The notes under the pieces were generated by a model, which was not told the DNA's origin, made no database searches, and worked only from the letters and a program-made list of their open reading frames with translations. 64,000 nt of DNA from the NCBI GenBank assembly GCA_965201045.1, contig OZ241746.1:1922001-1986000 (forward strand), in the 5' to 3' direction. The translations under genes were made by a program, and so were the position numbers. This document shows, in pieces, positions 46,390 through 54,560 of the stretch. Numbering within the stretch: the first letter of the stretch is position 1; each line of letters begins with the position of its first letter. The DNA comes from JAPORK01 sp026710285. GTDB lineage: Bacteria > Pseudomonadota > Gammaproteobacteria > Pseudomonadales > Endozoicomonadaceae.

Positions 46390-46462
46390 TGTGGGGAACA
46401 AAAATGGTTAATTGCTATTAATCCACAACTAGCCGGTTCATCCCCACGCATGTAGGGAACAC
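46373..46462 (-). CRISPR. degenerate two-repeat mini-CRISPR, candidate Cas-regulating RNA (CreR-like)
   Basis: Read on the minus strand: repeat 46462-46434 differs from the ATGCGT-type array repeat at one base (C to T in the stem, keeping a U-G pair) and keeps the handle ATGAACCG. A 32-nt spacer follows (46433-46402), beginning GCTAGTTGTGGATTAATAGC. The second, degenerate repeat (46401-46373) still folds as CCCCAC-ATTA-GTGGGG. Repeat-to-repeat distance is exactly 61, the period of the main array, so a Cas6e-processed crRNA is expected. The second repeat overlaps the cas3 stop codon. The guide matches a site upstream of cas8e (46730-46761). Confidence 0.85.
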
Positions 46463-46479
46463 AAGAGAAGAACTATTGA

Positions 46480-46508
46480 ATTATATAAAAAGAAATTTAT
46501 TTATTAAA
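46480..46508 (-). promoter_or_regulatory. candidate promoter of the mini-CRISPR
   Basis: On the minus strand TTTAAT (46508-46503), a 17-bp spacer and TATAAT (46485-46480). Transcription would begin a few bases before the first repeat at 46462. The -10 is perfect and the -35 weak. Inferred from sequence only. Confidence 0.5.
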
Positions 46509-46602
46509 GGTTTATTGTAGGGCTTATGTATTAACAGACATTTAGGTTTCTGTCTGCCTTGAACATCTCTAAAGATAGATCAGTTTTAATAAAAGCTTGA
46601 TC

Positions 46603-46630
46603 TTAAATTCAGTGAATTTAATATTTTTTT
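46603..46630 (+). terminator. AT-rich terminator-like hairpin in the cas3-cas8e gap
   Basis: TTAAATTCA (46603-46611) pairs with TGAATTTAA (46613-46621), followed by seven T (46624-46630). The stem is weak but the layout suits ending cas3 transcripts before the Cascade promoter. Confidence 0.4.
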
Positions 46631-46729
46631 ACAAGCAACAATAAATATTAGCAGCTATTAAAGTCTAATTAAGGCTCTGATTTTACTGAATTTAATCTGT
46701 GATAATATAAACCCTGCATTTGCATCTTG

Positions 46730-46764
46730 AAAATTTTTTTAGATGATAAACCACATCTAGCCTT
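46730..46764 (-). promoter_or_regulatory. predicted target of the mini-CRISPR guide, with AAG PAM
   Basis: On the minus strand AAG (46764-46762) is followed by GCTAGATGTGGTTTATCATC. Against the guide GCTAGTTGTGGATTAATAGC, positions 1-5, 7-11 and 13-15 match. The only mismatches within the first 15 are 6 and 12, which Cascade leaves unpaired. Beyond position 15 pairing is poor, as expected for binding without cleavage. The PAM overlaps the candidate -35 box of the Cascade operon, so binding should block RNA polymerase. Confidence 0.8.
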
Positions 46765-46792
46765 TACATTTATAAAATGTGTGTAGTAAAAT
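46763..46792 (+). promoter_or_regulatory. candidate promoter of the Cascade operon
   Basis: TTTACA (46763-46768), an 18-bp spacer and TAAAAT (46787-46792), leaving an untranslated leader of about 170 nt before cas8e. A second possibility is TTGACG (46810-46815) with TAAAAT (46831-46836), but its 15-bp spacing is poor. The first overlaps the PAM of the predicted CreR-type target. Confidence 0.5.
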
Positions 46793-46969
46793 GCATAATT
46801 ATTCTGTTATTGACGATCAATGTTATGTAATAAAATTTTTTAATGCCGGTTAGAACTTTTATTGAAAATCAGTATTAAAAAAAAGAAAAGTTTTTGTTTT
46901 TCAAAAAAATAGTTTTAGCTGGTTTTTTTACAGAGCTTGATAGTACAGCAAAGGAGGAGAGCATAACCC

Positions 46970-48547
46970 ATGAAAAACTTCTTACGTGATCCCTCGCTAC
47001 TTTTTCGTTTAAGAGATGGCAGCGAACGGATTTTATCTTTAATCCATATTTGCGATCGGGATGTTATAGATTTTGCATTACTCCGTGCAGATTTTCAGGG
47101 TGCAGCCTATCAGTTAGCTATAGCGATATTGCAAACTATATATGCACCGCAAGATGAAGAGGAGTGGTTGGAACGTTATCACAAACCTCCTAATCATGCT
47201 GAACTGGAATCTGCATTTAAAAAAATCGAACATGCCTTTAATGTGTCGGGTGATGGACCACTGTTTATGCAAGATTTCGATCCCTTGGATGGACAGGAAG
47301 AAGTACCAATAGAGCGTTTATTAATTGACGTTCCGGGAGAACAGACAATCAAGAATAATACAGATTTCTTTATTAAAAGAGAGAGCTGTAAAGGAATGTC
47401 TCCGGAAATGGCAAACATAGCGCTGTATACCCTTCAAATTAATGCGCCATCAGGTGGAAAAGGGTATCGAACAGGTTTACGTGGTGGCGGACCGATCACT
47501 ACTTTAATTTGCCCACAGTCAGAGGATGTTAATCTGTGGCAGAAAGTATGGCTGAATGTAATTAACCGTGAACACTGGAAGTATGATGAACCAAACTTCC
47601 AGGACGGTAGTGTTTTCCCCTGGATGGAACCTACACGAGAAGGTGATGTTTATGCAAAGGAGGTGCACCCGTTACATATGTATTGGGCAATGCCACGGCG
47701 TATCCGGTTGCAGGTTGATGACAGTGCATCTGAGTGTGGTATCAGCGGTAAAAAAACTTCTGAAACAGTTCGTACGTTTACTACAAAAAACTATGGGAAT
47801 AACTACAGCGGAGACTGGAGATATCCGTTGACACCTTATCGATTTAATCCTGATAAACCAAACGAGGACAGCTTATCAGTTAAGGGAAAACCCGGTGGTA
47901 TTAATTATAATCAGTGGTCTCTAATGACATTAAACAACGAGGCAAAAGGAAATATTTGTGCTGATGTTGTTAATCATTATCAGGAAATTCAGGCAGATAT
48001 AGAGCTGAGTGAAAATCCACGGTTATGGGTGTTTGGCTATGATATGGACAACATGAAAGCTCGCTGTTGGTACTCTGCTACCATGCCGCTTTTCCATGTT
48101 GATGCTGATAAATATGATGCAATCATTACAGAAATTGAACGCTTACAAAGTTTGGCTGAGTTGGCTCTCAAAGAAACCAGCAAGCAAATCAAAAGTGCAT
48201 GGTTTGAAAGACCGAAAGAGGCAAAAGGGGATTTCTCTTTTATCAATGCTGCCTTTTGGCCTCGTACAGAGCAGGCATTCTATATTGCGGTACAACGCAT
48301 CACCCGGCAATCTGATAACTCAACTTATATGTCAACAGAGCAAGCCAAAGAGTGGCTTAATTCATTACGTAATGTTTGTATGACTTTATTTGATGAGTAT
48401 GGGTTATTTGATGAAACAGGTGAAGATAAATCTGTGCAAAGACGAATTATAGCACGTCTGAATTTAAAAAAATGGTTATTCGGTAAAGGAGTAAAGAAAT
48501 TTTGTGAAGCTTATAATATTTCAACCAAAAAGGACAAAGCACAATGA
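46970..48547 (+). CDS. casA: Cas8e (CasA/Cse1), large subunit of type I-E Cascade
   Basis: Recognises the PAM and recruits Cas3. 525 aa. ATG 46970 has AAGGAGGAG (46951-46959) upstream. The N-terminal half contains GPLFMQDFDP and NTDFFIKRE, the GGGPITTLICP segment, and a conserved WKYDEPN region. The C-terminal four-helix bundle closes the protein. The stop overlaps the casB start (ATGA at 48544). First gene of a seven-gene operon. Confidence 0.95.
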   Translation: MKNFLRDPSLLFRLRDGSERILSLIHICDRDVIDFALLRADFQGAAYQLAIAILQTIYAPQDEEEWLERYHKPPNHAELESAFKKIEHAFNVSGDGPLFMQDFDPLDGQEEVPIERLLIDVPGEQTIKNNTDFFIKRESCKGMSPEMANIALYTLQINAPSGGKGYRTGLRGGGPITTLICPQSEDVNLWQKVWLNVINREHWKYDEPNFQDGSVFPWMEPTREGDVYAKEVHPLHMYWAMPRRIRLQVDDSASECGISGKKTSETVRTFTTKNYGNNYSGDWRYPLTPYRFNPDKPNEDSLSVKGKPGGINYNQWSLMTLNNEAKGNICADVVNHYQEIQADIELSENPRLWVFGYDMDNMKARCWYSATMPLFHVDADKYDAIITEIERLQSLAELALKETSKQIKSAWFERPKEAKGDFSFINAAFWPRTEQAFYIAVQRITRQSDNSTYMSTEQAKEWLNSLRNVCMTLFDEYGLFDETGEDKSVQRRIIARLNLKKWLFGKGVKKFCEAYNISTKKDKAQ

Positions 48548-49158
48548 CTGAAACAAAACAGCCCCCTTTAACGCTTTGGCAAAATGGGGAATCATTGAAA
48601 CCAAAATTATTACGATGGTGGCAGAGCATGATGCTACCGGAACGCGAGCTGAAAGAAAAGAAAATCATTCCTGCACCAAGTGGCATGAAGGCACAACTTA
48701 AACGTTGTCATTCTATAGAAACAGCCATGTTTAGTGAAGGTTTTCGCACTTTATGGTTTAGCTTGTCTGATGAACCAGGAGAATACGATAAACCAGAAAC
48801 CTATGAAAGCTGGGCAGTAATTTCCGCAGCGTTAGTGTTTGTAAAAGAAGATAGTGGAACAAAATTTGCAAAAGCTGCTGGCAGCAAAGGCGACGGTGAT
48901 AAATCAGTAGTGAGTGGAATGCGCTTTGCTCAGCTACAAAGCTCAAAGACACCTGATGAGTTTTTGCGTAGGCTACGCCGTATTTTACAACAGCTTGACG
49001 GAAAGGTTTCAGTGATTGATTTAGCGAATGGTATTGAGCAATGGCTCCTTGAATATCATCAGTTTCGACCACGAGCAACCAAAGATCGAATTGGTATAAA
49101 ATGGGCGATGGATTACTATCAGGCTGCTGAAACCAAAACTTCTGCCAGAAGCAAATAA
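48544..49158 (+). CDS. casB: Cse2 (CasB), small subunit of Cascade
   Basis: All-helical small subunit lining the target strand; two copies per complex. 204 aa, slightly longer than the Escherichia protein. Typical elements are WWQSMMLPERELKEKKIIPAPSGMKAQLKRC near the N-terminus (given in part: WWQSMMLPE, ELKRAPS-like arginine-binding region) and the closing IKWAMDYYQ. Start overlaps the casA stop by 4 bp, so the two are translationally coupled. Confidence 0.93.
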   Translation: MTETKQPPLTLWQNGESLKPKLLRWWQSMMLPERELKEKKIIPAPSGMKAQLKRCHSIETAMFSEGFRTLWFSLSDEPGEYDKPETYESWAVISAALVFVKEDSGTKFAKAAGSKGDGDKSVVSGMRFAQLQSSKTPDEFLRRLRRILQQLDGKVSVIDLANGIEQWLLEYHQFRPRATKDRIGIKWAMDYYQAAETKTSARSK

Positions 49159-49207
49159 CCGTAACTTTAACAATTTAGCAACATATTTTTTATAAAGGTA
49201 TTTTATT

Positions 49208-50323
49208 ATGAGTCAATTTATTCAACTTCACATGCTTACATCATATGCTCCTTCCAACCTTAATCGTGATAATGTAGGTCGCCCTAAAACAGCTGTGATG
49301 GGTGGATTCGATCGTTTACGTGTCAGCTCTCAAAGTTTAAAACGGCACTGGCGAGTATCTGAACTGTTTGAAGAAACTATGACAGGTAAACAAGGAGTCC
49401 GCACCAAACGTTTTGGGCGCACACTGTTTGCAGAATTAACTAAACAAGGGATGAGTGAAGTGCAAGCTAAGAAGTGTGCCCGTTCAATTGCAGGGGAGTA
49501 CGGCAAGCTTAATCCAGATGGAAAACTAAACGATGAAAGTAAAAAGCATCCTTTAGATATTGAGCAATTGGTACATATTAGTCCTGAAGAAGAAGAAAAA
49601 GCACTATCATTAGTAGCTGCCTTAGCTGCAGAAAGTCGTGAACCTACAATAGAAGAGCTCAAAAAACTTATTCATGCAAAACCTGATGCTGCTGTTGATA
49701 TTGCATTGTTTGGACGGATGCTGGCATCAAAACCAGAATTTAATGTAGAAGCAGCTTGTCAAGTAGCGCATGCGATCAGCGTCCATGACATTATTATTGA
49801 AGATGATTACTTCACTGCCGTGGATGATTTAAATGATGGTAAAGAAGACAGCGGTTCAGCTCATATTGGTGAAGCAGGTTTTGCATCAGCACTCTTTTAC
49901 AGCTACATCTGCATTAATAGGACACTTTTAATTGAAAATTTAGGTGGTAATGAGGAGCTGGCAAATAAAACGATTCAGGCTTTAACTGAAGCAGCAGTTA
50001 AAGTTTCACCGGCAGGTAAGCAAAATAGCTTTGCTTCCCGTGCTTATGCAAGTTATGTAAGAGTTGAAAAGGGAACTCAGCAACCCCGCTCTCTCTCGGT
50101 TGCTTTTCTAAAACCTGTTCAGGGTGCAAAGAAAGATAACGATGCAGACATGACTACTATGGCAATTTCCAGGCTGGAAAAACAAGCCAGTACTTTCGAT
50201 AAGGTATACGGATCATGTGCAGATGACAGTTACTCAATAAATGCAGTAGCAGGTGAAGGTTCTTTTGACAAACTTCTGGAGTTTGTTGTTACAGACGGAC
50301 CTATGAAGTCTGATTTTGAATGA
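49208..50323 (+). CDS. casC: Cas7e (CasC), Cascade backbone
   Basis: Six copies form the crRNA-binding backbone, each thumb flipping out every sixth guide position. 371 aa. Begins MSQFIQLHMLTSYAPSNLNR with GRPKTAVMGG and RLRVSSQSLKRHWR, the family hallmark; FASRAYASYVRVE follows later. Preceded by AAAGG (49194-49198). Stop at 50321-50323 lies in the ribosome site of casD. Confidence 0.96.
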   Translation: MSQFIQLHMLTSYAPSNLNRDNVGRPKTAVMGGFDRLRVSSQSLKRHWRVSELFEETMTGKQGVRTKRFGRTLFAELTKQGMSEVQAKKCARSIAGEYGKLNPDGKLNDESKKHPLDIEQLVHISPEEEEKALSLVAALAAESREPTIEELKKLIHAKPDAAVDIALFGRMLASKPEFNVEAACQVAHAISVHDIIIEDDYFTAVDDLNDGKEDSGSAHIGEAGFASALFYSYICINRTLLIENLGGNEELANKTIQALTEAAVKVSPAGKQNSFASRAYASYVRVEKGTQQPRSLSVAFLKPVQGAKKDNDADMTTMAISRLEKQASTFDKVYGSCADDSYSINAVAGEGSFDKLLEFVVTDGPMKSDFE

Positions 50324-50333
50324 GGAGGTGCCT

Positions 50334-51116
50334 GTGAAACCTTATTTAGTTTTTCGATTGTATGGTCCTATGGCAAGCTGGGGTTTGCCTGCAACAGGTC
50401 AGGACCGCCATACATCTGTCTGTCCAACAAGGTCTGCTATTTTAGGTCTTCTTGGCGCAGCTTTAGGTATTAAACGTGATGAAGGGGATGAGGGGAAAAA
50501 ATTAACCGCGTTACAGCAAAGTGTGGATATTGCTGTTAAGCAAATAGTTCCGACATCTTTGGTTCGAGACTTTCATACAGCGCAGGTGCCTCACCATGAT
50601 AAAAAGGTGAAACATCACACACGAAAAAGTGAATTATCGGTAGCAAAACTCAATACTGTTTTATCATACCGGGATTATAGATGTGATGCGTTATGGATTA
50701 TTGCAGTTTCACTCACTGACACCGCTACAGTGAGTTTAGAAGGATTAAAGGCAGCTTTATTAAATCCTGTTTATACACTGTATTTAGGACGCAAATCCTG
50801 TCCGCTTGCACTTCCTGTGCAGCCTAAATTACCTGAGCCATGTACATTGCAGGAAGCACTGGATACACCATTTGACTCAATAACATTTAACAATAAAGAT
50901 GAATACTGGCTTAAAAGTGATGGTTGGGTAACTTACTTTTGGCAGGGCGAGAAAGATGAAATAAAAACTAAAGAAGGAAACTCTGAAAATATACAAACAA
51001 CCCATCCCTGGGATGAACCTGAGAGTAGGTTACGCTGGCAGTTCAGGCAGCGTACCATGCATCAGGTGCGTATGAAATACAGTGAAATGAAGGGTGAAAA
51101 ATATGTATCTGTCTAA
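50334..51116 (+). CDS. casD: Cas5e (CasD), 5'-handle-binding Cascade subunit
   Basis: Caps the 5' end of the crRNA. The start is GTG 50334, with AGGAGGT at 50323-50329, giving MKPYLVFRLYGPMASWG. The glycine-rich start, the RHTSVCPTRSAILGLLGAALG segment (here cited in part: TRSAILGLLGAALG) and YLGRKSCPL are family features. 260 aa, longer than the Escherichia protein mainly by a loop near residues 190-225. Overlaps casE by 14 bp. Confidence 0.94.
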   Translation: MKPYLVFRLYGPMASWGLPATGQDRHTSVCPTRSAILGLLGAALGIKRDEGDEGKKLTALQQSVDIAVKQIVPTSLVRDFHTAQVPHHDKKVKHHTRKSELSVAKLNTVLSYRDYRCDALWIIAVSLTDTATVSLEGLKAALLNPVYTLYLGRKSCPLALPVQPKLPEPCTLQEALDTPFDSITFNNKDEYWLKSDGWVTYFWQGEKDEIKTKEGNSENIQTTHPWDEPESRLRWQFRQRTMHQVRMKYSEMKGEKYVSV

Positions 51117-51768
51117 AGTTACAGTTAACCCTTCGGGTAATCCTGCTGAGGTTTTCAAAAAGATTTACAGTAATGGTACTTATGGTATTCATCAATCACT
51201 GTGGAAACTTTTTACAACAGAAGAAAAGCGTCAGTTCCTTTTTCGTGAGGAAATAGATGGCAGTGGTTTACCGTTTTTTTATGTACTCTCTGCTAATCTA
51301 CCAGCGAAGAGCAAGATATTAAAAACAGAAGTTAAACCTTTTAATCCACAACTGAAAAAAGATCAGCGCCTGGCATTTAGCCTGAGAGCAAACCCAACCA
51401 TTATCACTAAAGACAGCAAAGGTAAAGGGAAACGACACGATGTTATGATGCATGCAAAACATCAGCTAAGACATGAAAACAGACCTGATGAAGAGGTAAA
51501 GGAACTCATGGAGCAGGCCGCCCGTGAATGGATGAGTGATGAAGAACGTCTTACCAGGTGGGGTATTCAACTTGACACTGTGCCTGATATTAAAACTTAT
51601 ACACAGCATCGCAGTAAAAAAAAGAAGGAACTGATTCAATATTCCAGCGTGGACTTTCAAGGCACATTAAGAGTTGTTGAACCGGAAAAATTCTTATCAG
51701 CCTATGCTGGTGGGTTTGGTCGGGCCAGAGCATTTGGCTGTGGTTTAATGCTAATCAGATCTGTGTAG
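51103..51768 (+). CDS. casE: Cas6e (CasE), crRNA-processing endoribonuclease
   Basis: Cleaves each repeat hairpin to make crRNAs and stays bound to the 3' stem. ATG 51103 gives MYLSKVTVNP, the usual start; AGGGTG lies upstream. The catalytic His is probably the one in YGIHQSLWKLF (about residue 27). The glycine-rich C-terminal loop AYAGGFGRARAFGCGLM is present. 221 aa. Since the two repeat variants of the array share the stem and differ only in the loop, one enzyme should process both. Confidence 0.95.
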   Translation: MYLSKVTVNPSGNPAEVFKKIYSNGTYGIHQSLWKLFTTEEKRQFLFREEIDGSGLPFFYVLSANLPAKSKILKTEVKPFNPQLKKDQRLAFSLRANPTIITKDSKGKGKRHDVMMHAKHQLRHENRPDEEVKELMEQAAREWMSDEERLTRWGIQLDTVPDIKTYTQHRSKKKKELIQYSSVDFQGTLRVVEPEKFLSAYAGGFGRARAFGCGLMLIRSV

Positions 51769-51809
51769 ATAATAGTGGACAGGCAAAAAAGTAAAAGCGG
51801 AGCAATGTG

Positions 51810-52730
51810 ATGCCATTTATTCCATTAAAACCTATTCCAATGAAAGACAGAAACTCTATGATTTTTGTTGGAAAGGGAAGGATAGACGTGAAAGATGGTT
51901 CTTTTGTTGTTATTGATGAAGTCAATGGTGAACGTATGATCATTACAGTGGGTTCCCTTGCCTGCATTTTACTTGAGCCGGGCACCCGCATTAGTCATGC
52001 TGCGGTAAAACTGGCAGCAGCAACTGGTACATTACTCATTTGGGTCGGTGAAGCGGGTGTACGCTTATACTCTTCCGGTCAGCCTGGAGGAGCACGCTCA
52101 GACAAACTGTTGTACCAGGCAAAGCTGGCACTGGATGATAGTTTAAGACTCAAAGTGGTACGCAAGATGTTTGAGTTAAGATTTGGTGAGCCTGCTCCGG
52201 AACGGCGAAGTGTAGATCAGTTGCGTGGTATTGAAGGAGCTAGAGTTCGTAAGACTTATCAAATGCTGGCAAAACAGTATCGTGTAAAGTGGTCAGGACG
52301 ACGCTATGATGTAAAGGACTGGGACAAAGGTGATACGGTCAACAAATGTATTAGCGCAGCAACTGCTTGCTTATATGGTATCACTGAAGCGGCGATATTA
52401 GCAGCTGGCTATGCACCGGCAATTGGTTTTATTCACTCAGGCAAACCGTTGTCGTTTGTATATGATATTGCTGATATTATCAAGTTTGAGTCAGTGGTTC
52501 CAGCAGCATTTAAAATTGCCGCTGCCGGAACAGCACAACCAGATAAAGCAATTCGGATAACATGCAGACAGATATTCAAAAAAGATAAAGTGCTTAAACG
52601 CTTGATTCCTTTAATTGAAACAGTACTTGCAGCCGGAGAAATAAAACCTCCTCCTGAACCAGATTATGTTCTTCCACCAGCTATTCCGGAGCCAGAATCT
52701 GTTGGTGATCCCGGTCACAGGAGTAAGTAA
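51810..52730 (+). CDS. cas1: Cas1e, CRISPR integrase
   Basis: Inserts new spacers at the leader end with Cas2. ATG 51810 (MPFIPLKPIPMKDR) has GGAG 8 nt before it. Metal-binding residues are in LRGIEGARVRKTYQ (Glu), FIHSGKPLSFVYDIAD (His and Asp) and nearby. 306 aa; full length, with the proline-rich C-terminal tail usual in type I-E. Confidence 0.96.
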   Translation: MPFIPLKPIPMKDRNSMIFVGKGRIDVKDGSFVVIDEVNGERMIITVGSLACILLEPGTRISHAAVKLAAATGTLLIWVGEAGVRLYSSGQPGGARSDKLLYQAKLALDDSLRLKVVRKMFELRFGEPAPERRSVDQLRGIEGARVRKTYQMLAKQYRVKWSGRRYDVKDWDKGDTVNKCISAATACLYGITEAAILAAGYAPAIGFIHSGKPLSFVYDIADIIKFESVVPAAFKIAAAGTAQPDKAIRITCRQIFKKDKVLKRLIPLIETVLAAGEIKPPPEPDYVLPPAIPEPESVGDPGHRSK

Positions 52731-52731
52731 A

Positions 52732-53025
52732 ATGAGCATGACAGTCGTTGTAACTGAAGCTGTGCCTCCTCGCCTGAGAGGAAGATTGGCAGTATGGCTA
52801 CTTGAAGTAAGAGCCGGTGTTTATATTGGCAATGTATCGAGACGAATAAGGGAAATGATCTGGGAACAGGTTACTGTACTGGCAGAAGACGGCAATGCAG
52901 TAATAGCCTGGGCAACTGATACAGAATCAGGTTTTGATTTCCAGACATTTGGAAAAAATCGCCGGCAGCCAATTGATTTTGATGGCTTGCGATTAGTAAA
53001 ATTTATGCCCCCTCCAGAAGAGTAA
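52732..53025 (+). CDS. cas2: Cas2e, adaptation complex partner
   Basis: 97 aa from ATG 52732, with AGGAG 8 nt upstream. MSMTVVVTEAVPPRLRGRL and YIGNVSRRIREMIWEQV are typical of Cas2 of type I-E. It starts one base after the cas1 stop. Forms the Cas1-Cas2 complex that measures and inserts spacers. Ends 83 bp before the first repeat. Confidence 0.95.
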   Translation: MSMTVVVTEAVPPRLRGRLAVWLLEVRAGVYIGNVSRRIREMIWEQVTVLAEDGNAVIAWATDTESGFDFQTFGKNRRQPIDFDGLRLVKFMPPPEE

Positions 53026-53108
53026 ATTTTGGGTGGTTTGTTCTTTAAAAATTTGGTAGAATTTTTAGCATCAAAAAAAGTATTGTAAAACAAATGCTTA
53101 TTTTTGGT
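53026..53108 (+). promoter_or_regulatory. CRISPR leader
   Basis: AT-rich 83 bp between the cas2 stop and the first repeat; promoter and adaptation signals are expected here by position. An ATCAA-type IHF half (around 53067) is present, but the full IHF consensus is not convincing. Confidence 0.7.
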
Positions 53109-54454
53109 GTGTTCCCCACGCGAGTGGGGATGAACCGTGATATTTCAGTATGAAATGCTAAGTTTAATTTTGTGTTCCCCACGCGAGTGGGGATGAACCG
53201 TACTACTCCAGTAAAATCTTGTCTGTTAGGTTAAGTGTTCCCCACGCGAGTGGGGATGAACCGTGGGTTTCCGGTCTAAGATCAGGCGGCGTAATGTGTT
53301 CCCCACGCGAGTGGGGATGAACCGTCATTCACGCTGAATAATTAACGGAATATCGGTGTTCCCCACGCGAGTGGGGATGAACCGATTACGACGGCGATTA
53401 TCATTTTGACGCTATCGTGTTCCCCACGCGAGTGGGGATGAACCGGAAATTTTTTAGTAAGGCGTTGAGTCTAACCAGTGTTCCCCACGCGAGTGGGGAT
53501 GAACCGTAAAAATTTTACGCGGTGAACGGGCATAAATAGTGTTCCCCACGCGAGTGGGGATGAACCCGCAAACTAGCTGTGCTGTCAACCATGCTAAACG
53601 TGTTCCCCACGCGAGTGGGGATGAACCGCTGTACAACTTGCTTTAGGTAGCAGTTCAACAGTGTTCCCCACGCGAGTGGGGATGAACCGATTATAAACCG
53701 GCGACAATTAACCGCAAACTAGTGTTCCCCACGCGAGTGGGGATGAACCAGACTATTAATGGTTTTTTCCGGCTGTGTTAATGTGTTCCCCACGCGAGTG
53801 GGGATGAACCGTTTCACCGTGTGCCTGAACTGGTTCAGTTAAAGTGTTCCCCACGCGAGTGGGGATGAACCGGGCGCCATCATTAGCCAATTTTTTTCTA
53901 GGGAGTGTTCCCCACGCGAGTGGGGATGAACCGACTATGAAGACGCGCAGACCTACTTTGATATAGTGTTCCCCACGCGAGTGGGGATGAACCGGCAAAC
54001 ATCCATACGAACACAGAGTCTATATTGTGTTCCCCACGCGAGTGGGGATGAACCGCCAATTAATTAAAATTATTGATTTTTATAAAAGTGTTCCCCACGC
54101 GAGTGGGGATGAACCGATTTTTTACGGGCGCACGGACTCTTTACTTTGGTGTTCCCCACGCGAGTGGGGATGAACCGGATTCTGAATTTTTATTGTAAAT
54201 AATTTTCTAGGTGTTCCCCACGCGAGTGGGGATGAACCGCTTTGCCCTGTGGTAATAAATCATACAATAAAGTGTTCCCCACGCGAGTGGGGATGAACCG
54301 CCATCTGTCATATTGATAGCACTAATTTTAGTGTGTTCCCCACGCGAGTGGGGATGAACCGCACAACGGCTGGAGGCAGAAGCCAAATTAAAAGTGTTCC
54401 CCACGCGAGTGGGGATGAACCGACACAAATTTTATCACAGGAACATATTTTACA

Positions 54455-54560
54455 GTGTTCCCCACGCGAGTGGGGATGAACCCCGCAGGCGTTAAGCCCG
54501 GCGTACCGGATGTAGTGTTCCCCACGTTAAGCCTTCGTACCGGATGTAGTGTTCCCCACG
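54455..54560 (+). repeat. slipped repeat-spacer unit inside the array
   Basis: The repeat at 54455 and its 31-nt spacer (54484-54514) are followed by only the first 12 nt of a repeat (54515-54526). A 22-nt piece resembling the 3' part of the previous spacer follows (TTAAGCC..CGTACCGGATGTA, 54527-54548), then a normal repeat at 54549. Confidence 0.8.

Noticed and set aside
53026..53108. IHF binding site in the CRISPR leader
   Set aside because: An ATCAA half is present, but the second half of the consensus is missing.
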